From Chitinophagaceae bacterium (GTDB lineage Bacteria > Bacteroidota > Bacteroidia > Chitinophagales > Chitinophagaceae), in the NCBI GenBank assembly GCA_016787135.1, contig JAEUVK010000001.1, positions 1-45,353 of the forward strand: a stretch of 45,353 nucleotides of DNA. Reading direction: 5' to 3'. Shown one piece after another: positions 1 to 7,976 of the stretch. The first letter of the stretch is position 1. Each line of letters opens with the position of its first letter. The position numbers were made by a program, and so were the translations under genes. The notes under the pieces are model-generated. The model saw nothing but the letters and a program-made list of their open reading frames with translations, was not told where the DNA came from and searched no databases.

Positions 1-1623
1 ATCCTTGTTGCCGTTTGAATTTGAAAAAGTATCCTGTGCCTTGTAATCGGACGGCCAGATACGGATACTGTCCGAAGGGAACTGGTACACGCCTCTTGTT
101 GACAGTGCCGAAGCGGTTTCAGTAGCGATAAACTTCTGTCCGGGGAAACGCTTTGGCAATTCCGGGTAGTCATAATACTTATAATTAAAGCCCAGTATAT
201 CCAATGCCCCGGCCCTTGTAATAAAGTTCTTTTCGGGCATCGTTTCTGTAAGTGCGGACACTACAGGTCTTGTTGTATCGATCGCTTTTACAATATCAAC
301 GAGTTCCCTTGCGATGGGAGTACCGCTACTGTCAAACTGTTCCCGTATTTCATTACCAATGCTCCACATAAAAACAGAAGGATGATTACGGTCACGCAGC
401 ACCATGTCCTCAAGATCTTTTTTATGCCATTCTTTAAAATCAAGGTGGTAATCGAACCTGTTCTTTCGTTTCTGCCATATGTCGAACGCTTCATCCATTA
501 CCAAAAAGCCCATTTCATCACATATATCCAGCAAAGCTGCTGCCGGCGGATTGTGAGAAAAACGGATCGCATTACAGCCCATCTCCTTTAATATCTTCAA
601 TTGTCTTTTTGCGGCGACCGCATTAAAGGCTGCTCCTAATGCGCCAAGATCATGGTGCATACAGACACCTTGTATTTTGAACGGCTGTCCATTGAGAAAA
701 AAACCTTTTTTACTATCAAAATTGAAATAGCGTATTCCAAAAACTGTAACATGCTCATCGGCCGGTCTTTCGCCTGCTGTTATTCTTATCACCGCTTTGT
801 ACAGGTAAGGCCGGTGAGGTGACCATAATTGTGGGTCATTCAATTCAAAAGATTCTCTGAACAGGGTGGGATCACCTTTAAACATCCCGCTGATGCGTAA
901 TGTTTCGGTTCCTGCATGTACCAGCCTCCCTTCTTTATCATAAATATTCACGGTAATACCTGTCACGGGCGGCAGGCTATCCTTGTTAACAGCCAGTTTT
1001 GCCTCAACATTGATCCTTGTTTTTTTGTTATTGATATATTCCGTGGTGATAGAACTTCCCCAATGATCCACGGCCACTTCAGAACTGGTAACTACCAATC
1101 TTACATCTCTATATATACCTGATCCGCTATACCATCTCGAATCCGGTTGCTGGCTGTTATCTGCTTTTACTGCGATCACATTTTCTGCAGGAGACGGTCT
1201 GAGGTAAGAGGTAAGATCATACTGAAAAGAGATATACCCGTTGGGCCGCTTACCGAGATAATGACCATTGATCCACACTTCACTGTTCTTATATACTCCG
1301 TCAAACTCAATACGTACTTTTTTATCTTTTGCAGATGCCGGCAGTACAAACCTCTTACGGTACCAGCCGATACCTCCCGGCAATGCCCCTCCCTGGATAG
1401 TGGCCGGCGCATTCTTTGTGAAATCACTTTCAATACTCCAGTCATGCGGCAGGTGAATAGTACGCCATTTACTATCATCATGGGCTGCATTGAATGCGGC
1501 ACTGTCATTACCTGCCAGGAATCTCCAGTCTTTATTAAAATCTATATTGCTTCGCGGAGATATTTGCGCCAAAGAACAAATTGTTCCTGCCAGTATCGAT
1601 ATGATGAAAGTTATTTTTTTCAT
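1..1623 (-). CDS. GH2 beta-galactosidase-like glycosidase, 3' end outside window
   Basis: The reading frame runs off the left edge; 541 codons are visible from ATG at 1623. Residues 1-20 form a signal peptide ending LAQ, so the enzyme is exported. The order is that of GH2: sugar-binding jelly roll (about 30-180), immunoglobulin-like domain (about 185-295), TIM barrel (from about 300). The barrel start shows GVCMHHDLG and GCNAIRFSHNPP, and the general acid/base Glu425 lies in SIGNE. The predicted nucleophile is Glu502 in IATETAS. Such enzymes remove terminal beta-linked galactose or related sugars, but the substrate cannot be fixed from sequence. It is the last visible gene of the glycosidase run, 78 bp after the rhamnosidase, with a small hairpin in the gap. 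Confidence 0.9.
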   Translation of the reverse strand, partial: MKKITFIISILAGTICSLAQISPRSNIDFNKDWRFLAGNDSAAFNAAHDDSKWRTIHLPHDWSIESDFTKNAPATIQGGALPGGIGWYRKRFVLPASAKDKKVRIEFDGVYKNSEVWINGHYLGKRPNGYISFQYDLTSYLRPSPAENVIAVKADNSQQPDSRWYSGSGIYRDVRLVVTSSEVAVDHWGSSITTEYINNKKTRINVEAKLAVNKDSLPPVTGITVNIYDKEGRLVHAGTETLRISGMFKGDPTLFRESFELNDPQLWSPHRPYLYKAVIRITAGERPADEHVTVFGIRYFNFDSKKGFFLNGQPFKIQGVCMHHDLGALGAAFNAVAAKRQLKILKEMGCNAIRFSHNPPAAALLDICDEMGFLVMDEAFDIWQKRKNRFDYHLDFKEWHKKDLEDMVLRDRNHPSVFMWSIGNEIREQFDSSGTPIARELVDIVKAIDTTRPVVSALTETMPEKNFITRAGALDILGFNYKYYDYPELPKRFPGQKFIATETASALSTRGVYQFPSDSIRIWPSDYKAQDTFSNSNGNKD

Positions 1624-1640
1624 TGATGATAAGAATTACC

Positions 1641-1660
1641 CGACGCTGAAAGGAGCGTCG
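1641..1660 (-). other. short hairpin in the GH78-GH2 gap
   Basis: CGACGCT (1641-1647) pairs perfectly with AGCGTCG (1654-1660) over a 6-nt loop, in the 78-bp gap between two minus-strand glycosidase genes. No T-run follows on the minus strand, so it is not a canonical terminator. It could protect or process the message between the two cistrons; that role is a guess. Confidence 0.4.
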
Positions 1661-1701
1661 CAACCAAAATTGATAGTAGTACTGAAGACTGGTACATAAA
1701 A

Positions 1702-4407
1702 TTATTTCAGATCAACAACATACCGGTACATTCCTGAACCCACTTTTACCGGCTTGCTGTATTTCGTATTTGCCGGCAAAAATATTTCCGCTGTTGTGTT
1801 GACCGGTATAGTCACATTCAGCTCAAAACTTTTACCCGTTCTTTTCCAGTCTGACCGAATTTCTCCGTATGGTGAATGATACGATGCGTTCGCAAAGGTG
1901 ATATCGCCTGCCGGTTGCGGTCGTATCTCGATCTTTTTGTAAGCGATGGAGTCCGGAGACTGTTTTATACCAGCCAGCCCTTCATAGAACCATTCCATCA
2001 GATGCCCCAGCATCAGGTGATTGTTGCTCACGATCGGCAGCGCCTGCCATGATTCTGTTAATGCTGTGGCGCCTTTTGCGATCTGGTAACCATAACCCGG
2101 CACATCGCTGCGGCTGTTCATATCAAATATCACATCACTGCGGCCTGCATCATCCAGTACTTTTAAAAGGTAACGGTAACCGATATCACCGCTTGTCAGG
2201 CTATTATCCCGCCGACGCAGGTCTTTTATAATATTTTCAATTACGGCCTGTTTGTCTTTCGGGGGAACCATCCCCATATAAACAGCAATAGCATTGGATG
2301 TCTGGCTGCCTGTTCCGTATTGCCGGGTATCCGGGTGGTAAAATGCCTGGTTGAATGCATTTTTCACTTTGATTGCCCATGCAGCATATTTTGCTGCATC
2401 ATTTGTTTTACCCAGCAGCCTGGCAATTTTTTCCAGTATGACCAGGTCGTAATAATAATAAGCAGTGGCGGTGAGGCCTATCGGGGTCAGTTGACAAAAA
2501 CCCGGACGTTGCGGCCCAAGATCATACCAGTCACTCAAACCATACATCAGCAGGTAACTGCTGTCTTTGGTATCAAGATAATTGATGTACCGCTGCATGA
2601 CGTCATAATTATCTGCCAATGCCTGTTTATCGCCATACCATTGATAAATATACCAGGGAAAAATGATACAGTTGCTTCCCCACTCCGGTGAGTCACGAAA
2701 ATAACCATTGGCAAAATGCATCTCGGTGAATTCAGGAACCGTAGAGGTCACCAGCCCTTCTTTGGTTTGCCCGGCTTTAATATCCCTGAATATCTTCTGT
2801 GCCAGCTGCAGCAACTCATAATTATATTTAACGGAGTTCCCCATCAGGTGTACTTCTTCCTGCCAGCCGAGTCTCTCCCGGTGAGGACAGTCCGTAAAAA
2901 TACTTTGTGTATTACTATTGATAGACCATAGTATAAGATCAAAGGTTTTATTGAACAGTTCACCGGAACAGTTAAACGACCCTGTAGCCGACATACTGTT
3001 TCTTGTATGTAACCCTTTTATGGAAATGACAGATGGGAGTCCTGCAACAGAAGTATCCGCCGAACGACTGATCAGATCAACCTGGACATAACGGAACCCA
3101 TAATAAGTAAACCGGGGTTGCCATGTTTCAATTCCGTTCCCTTTTAGTATATACTGGAAATAGCTCGGGCTTCCGGTGGCTCTTTGATTCGCTGTTCCAT
3201 CTTCCTTTAACAGCTCGGCAGCAGTGATACGTATTGTATCACCCCTGTTTCCCTTTATTGCTATCTGCGGAATACCTGACATGTTCTGTCCCATATCATA
3301 TACCCACAGGTTATTTTTTAACTGCGTAGTCTTGACAGGCGTAAACTCCTGCATGACCTTTATAGGCTCAGCGGTCTGCGATTGCAACAAATGTCCTTCG
3401 GTCATCACTGCATTTTTCCAGCTATTATCATTAAAAGAAGCTGTATTCCAGCCTTCCTGCTCCAGTGTTGCATCATAATCCTCTCCCCCATACATGCTGG
3501 AAAAAATAACAGGCGATGGCGCTGTTTTCCAGTTTTCATCGCTGACAATATTTTCACTGCTGCCATCCTTATACGCAACAACTATTCTTGTTATCATCTT
3601 CGGATAACCATAAGCGCCTGTCATCTTCCGGTAACGTTCGCCGGGCAAATAATACAACCCGTTGCCTAACATTACCCCAACGGCATTAGGGCCCTGGTGT
3701 AAATATTCAGTGATATCAAATGTAACGTACAGTGCATTCTTATCATATCTTGTCCAGCCAGGATCCAGGAAATGATCTCCCAGCTTTTTACCGTTTATAC
3801 TCATTTCAAACTGGCCAAGGCCACTGATAAAAGCAGTAGCTTGCTTTATTTCCCGATCTATAGAAAAAGTCTTTCTCAGAAGAGGCAGTATATTCCTTCG
3901 TTTGCCCCATTCTCTTTTTCCATTACCATGCTCAGCGGGAACGATCCTGGCAGAATCAGGCAATACATCATAGGCTATCCATTTTGCATTTCCCCAGTCT
4001 TTGGCAGAAAGTAATCCCATCTGCCAGGATGCAGTAATACTCCAGGCAGAAACTTTGCCTTTATTATCCCACAGCATTACTTTCCAGTAATACTTTTTTG
4101 CAGGCTGTAATGCTTTACCGGCATAAGCAACCTGTATGGATGCCGACGATATGACCTTCCTGGAATCCCATATATTACCAGTATTCTTTTGTAAAAGTGA
4201 GACGTCATCCGCCACCAGTATCCTGTAGGCTGTTTGCAATACATTCTGTCCGGTAGAATATAACTCCCAACTCAACCGCGGATGTAATACATCAATACCC
4301 AAAGGATCCGTTCTGAATTCACAGCGGGGATATGCCACCGTCAACTCCCGGGAAATACCCGGCAACGCCCATACAACAAAAAGCAAATAACCCAGCAATC
4401 GTTTCAT
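1702..4407 (-). CDS. GH78 alpha-L-rhamnosidase
   Basis: 901 aa. Residues 1-20 are a signal peptide, so the protein is periplasmic or exported. The layout is that of bacterial GH78: N-terminal fibronectin-like and jelly-roll domains (about 25-350), a beta-sandwich carrying YDMGQNMSG (370-377), then an (alpha/alpha)6 barrel from about 475 and a C-terminal beta domain. The signature TDCPHRERLGW is at 505-515 and holds the family's acidic catalytic region. The candidate base Glu785 is in ALTESWQ. It would release L-rhamnose by an inverting mechanism. Gaps of 25 bp to the upstream GH2 and 78 bp to the downstream GH2 suggest co-transcription. A RhaT-type transporter in the neighbouring unit supports rhamnose as a product. 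Confidence 0.93.
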   Translation of the reverse strand: MKRLLGYLLFVVWALPGISRELTVAYPRCEFRTDPLGIDVLHPRLSWELYSTGQNVLQTAYRILVADDVSLLQKNTGNIWDSRKVISSASIQVAYAGKALQPAKKYYWKVMLWDNKGKVSAWSITASWQMGLLSAKDWGNAKWIAYDVLPDSARIVPAEHGNGKREWGKRRNILPLLRKTFSIDREIKQATAFISGLGQFEMSINGKKLGDHFLDPGWTRYDKNALYVTFDITEYLHQGPNAVGVMLGNGLYYLPGERYRKMTGAYGYPKMITRIVVAYKDGSSENIVSDENWKTAPSPVIFSSMYGGEDYDATLEQEGWNTASFNDNSWKNAVMTEGHLLQSQTAEPIKVMQEFTPVKTTQLKNNLWVYDMGQNMSGIPQIAIKGNRGDTIRITAAELLKEDGTANQRATGSPSYFQYILKGNGIETWQPRFTYYGFRYVQVDLISRSADTSVAGLPSVISIKGLHTRNSMSATGSFNCSGELFNKTFDLILWSINSNTQSIFTDCPHRERLGWQEEVHLMGNSVKYNYELLQLAQKIFRDIKAGQTKEGLVTSTVPEFTEMHFANGYFRDSPEWGSNCIIFPWYIYQWYGDKQALADNYDVMQRYINYLDTKDSSYLLMYGLSDWYDLGPQRPGFCQLTPIGLTATAYYYYDLVILEKIARLLGKTNDAAKYAAWAIKVKNAFNQAFYHPDTRQYGTGSQTSNAIAVYMGMVPPKDKQAVIENIIKDLRRRDNSLTSGDIGYRYLLKVLDDAGRSDVIFDMNSRSDVPGYGYQIAKGATALTESWQALPIVSNNHLMLGHLMEWFYEGLAGIKQSPDSIAYKKIEIRPQPAGDITFANASYHSPYGEIRSDWKRTGKSFELNVTIPVNTTAEIFLPANTKYSKPVKVGSGMYRYVVDLK

Positions 4408-4432
4408 ATGTTAATTTCTGTTCTGATCATTA

Positions 4433-7400
4433 TCATTGAATTTCTGTTCCTGAAACCGCCAGCCCTTCGGCTTGTTCTATTATCAATTTCACAATATAAT
4501 TCCCGGCATTGATCATAGTCCCTGTATTGACCGTGAACTGATTCCATTTACCGGGTCGTGTAAATGTAAAGACTACGTTCTCTTCCATCATCAGACTGCC
4601 TCCTGCTGCGATCACCTGCAGTTTCCCATTGATGATCTTTTCATAAGGATAATAATACTTCACCGTTACAGCATAAATGTCTGCGACACCGGTCTGTACG
4701 GGGTATTCCACTGTTACAGTATTGTTTACTTTAACCAGGGCACACTCACGGCCATTTGCCATTTCTTTAGCAACTCCTTCACTGGTTCTTGCCACATTGG
4801 TTTTATACTGTGTTACAGGCTTCAGGTCATATGCGGGCAGCATATTGCTGAAAGGCTGCTTGATGACTATACAATCCGGCTGAAGATCCAGCAGTACATT
4901 ATCGTTCTTATTATATAGCTTTCTATAAACCGCATAGTGTGTGCCCCCGTTCTCATCAGTTATTATTTCTGTTCCCGTATTTTCAAAATCCTTGATAATA
5001 TCCGGCTTCACTGCAGCCGAACGACAAGCTACAAAAACGTTGGTCGGCTCGTTTACAGAAAAACTGATCTTCCGGTTGACATTCTTGTTCCTGAAACTGA
5101 TCCAATCAGACCCATAAAGGTTTGAAGGGAGTGAACTGAACGTTATTTCCTCTTCGGAATATTGCTTATCCCCGATATCAAGCCAGGATCTGAACTCGTA
5201 TTCATAAACAGGCTTCCCTATATTGTTTATCAATTGTGGTTCTTTAATATCCTTTCGCAAGCCAGCAACAGCAATAGCTGAAATGATGGCCTGCCCCGAC
5301 TTACTCTCCGGGAAGGAAACAACCATCTTTCCGTCACTGACTTTCACCCTGGCAGTTTTCTTCAAGGCTGTATTTGTTCCTGCCTCTTTCCAGATATCCA
5401 GGTCATCCAATACAGTTTTCCCGTTGATGGCTACATCAAATAACCGCATTCCTTTTCCATCCACTCCCCCACCCATGCCAACCCAGGGTTCGATAAAATA
5501 TAATTCAACAAGGTAATCTCCATCAGGCAGAGGAAGCTCATACCTTAACTTGTCCTTGCCATAACGGAACGTCTGGAACAGCTTCCAGTCCTTTGAATTC
5601 TTTATCGGGGAAAAGGTCCGGCGCTGGCTGGCGAAATGAACAGGGATGCCGGGAAATTCTTTGGTCCATGATGTTGAATAGTCTTTATCCTCCGACCACC
5701 TGTTGCCTTTCTCATCCACATAGTCAGGACCGCCGCAGTTGATACGGCATACATAATTATACCCTGCCTGCGGGCTGGTTATGTTCTTTGTTTTGGCATA
5801 TAATCTTTCAAAATGGGGTGACCTGGGTAAGTGAAACAGCACAACTGTATCCTTTGCTACTGTCTTTCCATTTACATATCCTGCTGCATACAATACATTA
5901 TACCGGATGTTGACATTGTCCCATATAAAATGAGTGCCGATGCCATTTTTTTTTCTCCGCCCTAGTGATATACCGTCTATATCATTGAACAGTTCCACTT
6001 CATCGCAATTGGAATAAACAATGATACTATCTTTTGGTCCGGGTTTCATCCACCGGTTAGGCCAGGTGTGAGAAACGATATACACCATCGGCTCCTTATG
6101 CTTATCGGCATAATTACTCCGGAACATATAAAAAGCATCCGTTGGCTCTTCCCATGGCGTCAGCAATCCTTTATAATTCACCGGCCCGATACGATCCAGT
6201 TCCCGCAGCCCTTCTCCTCCCTGCACTCTTCCCGGGTTATCATGCGATGTCAGCAGCCAGAAGAAATGACCGGCCACGCTGTCCTTTACTTTTTCAGCCA
6301 GGCGTATCTTTTGTTCCATTAACAAGGTCATCCTGTCCTCACTCAGAACACCGTTTTGCTGAAATCCCCCTTCACTATGCAGGTCAATCGTTCGCCAGGC
6401 GCCATATTCTCCAACTAGTATTTGTTTTTTCAGGTCCTCTCCGTAGGTAGCGGGGTTACCCCCGTAGGTGCCTGTCCAGTTTTGCGGCACATCCCAGTCG
6501 GTACCTTCCCCGCCGTTACAGGTAGTCACCAATCGTTGTGATGAAGTGGTGGGATCTAGTGAACGGATCAATTCTGTGCATTCCTTTGCAAAATCTTCCG
6601 GCAACTTGCTTTCATTCTGCAGCCCCCACAATACCACCGAAGGATCATTTCTCCTTTCTATCACCCACTCTTTTAATAGTTGTTTGAAGTTTTGCCTGAA
6701 CTCCGGCGAATCATACCATACATGTGCAGATAGTTGTGTCCACCACAGGATACCATATTGATTACATAATTTTCCATACAATAAATTATGCGGCTGGTGA
6801 CCGTCGCGGAAAGCATTGAAACCCGCCAGTCGCAGCCATTTCATCCGGGAAATGATCTGCTCATGACTGAAGGCATGGCTTTGCCCAAGTAAATGCTCAT
6901 ATTCCGCTACGCCATTAATGAAAACAGGATCGCCATTTAATATAAACTGATGGGAAGGAGTCCTCCAGTTAATCGTACGAAAGCCAAAATCAGTTTCTGT
7001 TTTATCAAGAACAATGTTATTTTCTTTTATTAAAGAAACTACCTTGTACAGATGCGGGTCATCCACTGACCATAACTGCGGCTTATTGATAGCAATGTTT
7101 TTCCGGGATACGGTAAGAGAGTCTCCCGCACCCAACACTTGCAGTCCTGAACTTTCTGCCACCACTTTTCCTTTTGCATCCTTCAATAGATGAACAACAG
7201 ATATGTTTCTTTTTTGTCGTGAGTAATTTTTGATCGTGGTATTGATAAAAAGGTCAGTTTTATCCCTTTTTATATCTGCCCACGCATGTACACCAAAGGG
7301 TTCGATTCGTATGTCGTTGGTAACTATTAAATGTACAGGACGGAATATACCCATTGGCTGGGAACCTTCCGAAAATCCCCGTTCTTCACTGCAGCCACCG

Positions 7401-7882
7401 CAAACCCAGGGGAGATCTTTTATGTTGGCAGGATGATTTACATACACCGCCAGCCTATTCTGTTTAGCAGCAACAATTTCATCCGTAACATCCAAAGTAA
7501 ATGTTGTTCTGCCACCGGCGTGTTCTCCGACCTTTACATTATTGAGATAAACAGTGGCATAAGAACTGACGCCTTCAAAGAAAAGAAAATATCGTTTCCG
7601 CTTTTCTTTAACCCTTATTGCAAACGTTCTTGTATACCATGCATCCCCATGACGGTTGCCATGTAATAGCCTCCTGTATCCTTCATATGTATCCCAGCTG
7701 TGGGGAATATTTACTTTGCTCCATCCTTTGTCATCTACCGGGGGCATATAAGGAAGCGTAGCGGAAGGCGTATTCCGGTCAGTAGCAATGGTGAGCCAGT
7801 CGTTGTTTAATGAAACATCCCGGCGTTGCGCAAAAGAGTTGAACCACAAAGACACAAAGGCACAAAGAAGCAGGCTTTTCAT
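4433..7882 (-). CDS. GH2 glycosidase with malectin-like domain
   Basis: I choose ATG 7882 (1149 aa), which gives a compact signal peptide (LLLCAFVSLWFNSFAQ). The frame is open further upstream to 7999 but there it overlaps the GH95 gene and reads only repeat-derived sequence. Numbering from this start, the sugar-binding domain is about 20-190, the immunoglobulin-like domain about 195-300 and the TIM barrel about 305-600. Acid/base Glu424 lies in GLQNESK and the predicted nucleophile Glu492 in LVGEYGAW. After GH2-type beta domains comes a malectin-like carbohydrate-binding segment (about 700-875), then a further beta-rich tail. It is beta-galactosidase- or beta-glucuronidase-like; the substrate is unknown. 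Most of the signal peptide is encoded inside a dispersed repeat (7841-7973), which is unusual. Confidence 0.9.
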   Translation of the reverse strand: MKSLLLCAFVSLWFNSFAQRRDVSLNNDWLTIATDRNTPSATLPYMPPVDDKGWSKVNIPHSWDTYEGYRRLLHGNRHGDAWYTRTFAIRVKEKRKRYFLFFEGVSSYATVYLNNVKVGEHAGGRTTFTLDVTDEIVAAKQNRLAVYVNHPANIKDLPWVCGGCSEERGFSEGSQPMGIFRPVHLIVTNDIRIEPFGVHAWADIKRDKTDLFINTTIKNYSRQKRNISVVHLLKDAKGKVVAESSGLQVLGAGDSLTVSRKNIAINKPQLWSVDDPHLYKVVSLIKENNIVLDKTETDFGFRTINWRTPSHQFILNGDPVFINGVAEYEHLLGQSHAFSHEQIISRMKWLRLAGFNAFRDGHQPHNLLYGKLCNQYGILWWTQLSAHVWYDSPEFRQNFKQLLKEWVIERRNDPSVVLWGLQNESKLPEDFAKECTELIRSLDPTTSSQRLVTTCNGGEGTDWDVPQNWTGTYGGNPATYGEDLKKQILVGEYGAWRTIDLHSEGGFQQNGVLSEDRMTLLMEQKIRLAEKVKDSVAGHFFWLLTSHDNPGRVQGGEGLRELDRIGPVNYKGLLTPWEEPTDAFYMFRSNYADKHKEPMVYIVSHTWPNRWMKPGPKDSIIVYSNCDEVELFNDIDGISLGRRKKNGIGTHFIWDNVNIRYNVLYAAGYVNGKTVAKDTVVLFHLPRSPHFERLYAKTKNITSPQAGYNYVCRINCGGPDYVDEKGNRWSEDKDYSTSWTKEFPGIPVHFASQRRTFSPIKNSKDWKLFQTFRYGKDKLRYELPLPDGDYLVELYFIEPWVGMGGGVDGKGMRLFDVAINGKTVLDDLDIWKEAGTNTALKKTARVKVSDGKMVVSFPESKSGQAIISAIAVAGLRKDIKEPQLINNIGKPVYEYEFRSWLDIGDKQYSEEEITFSSLPSNLYGSDWISFRNKNVNRKISFSVNEPTNVFVACRSAAVKPDIIKDFENTGTEIITDENGGTHYAVYRKLYNKNDNVLLDLQPDCIVIKQPFSNMLPAYDLKPVTQYKTNVARTSEGVAKEMANGRECALVKVNNTVTVEYPVQTGVADIYAVTVKYYYPYEKIINGKLQVIAAGGSLMMEENVVFTFTRPGKWNQFTVNTGTMINAGNYIVKLIIEQAEGLAVSGTEIQ

Positions 7883-7973
7883 GCAAAGCCGAAAAGAAAC
7901 AAAGCAATAAAACTGTCTATCCCCAAAACTTTGCGTCTTTAAAATCTCCGCATCTTTGCGTGAAAGAAAAAAT
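7841..7973. repeat. dispersed CACAAAG-rich inverted-repeat element
   Basis: The left arm (7845-7867) is built from CACAAAG words. The right arm (7929-7965) contains CTTTGCGTC and CTTTGCGTG, which are imperfect reverse complements of the left arm. Elements of this appearance (ACAAAGACACAAAGG on one side, CTTTGCGTG on the other) are, to my knowledge, scattered through Bacteroidota and other bacterial genomes and often misannotated as small ORFs. It fills the gap between GH95 and GH2 and extends into the GH2 coding sequence, providing the start codon and hydrophobic core of its signal peptide. Confidence 0.65.
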
Positions 7974-7976
7974 CTT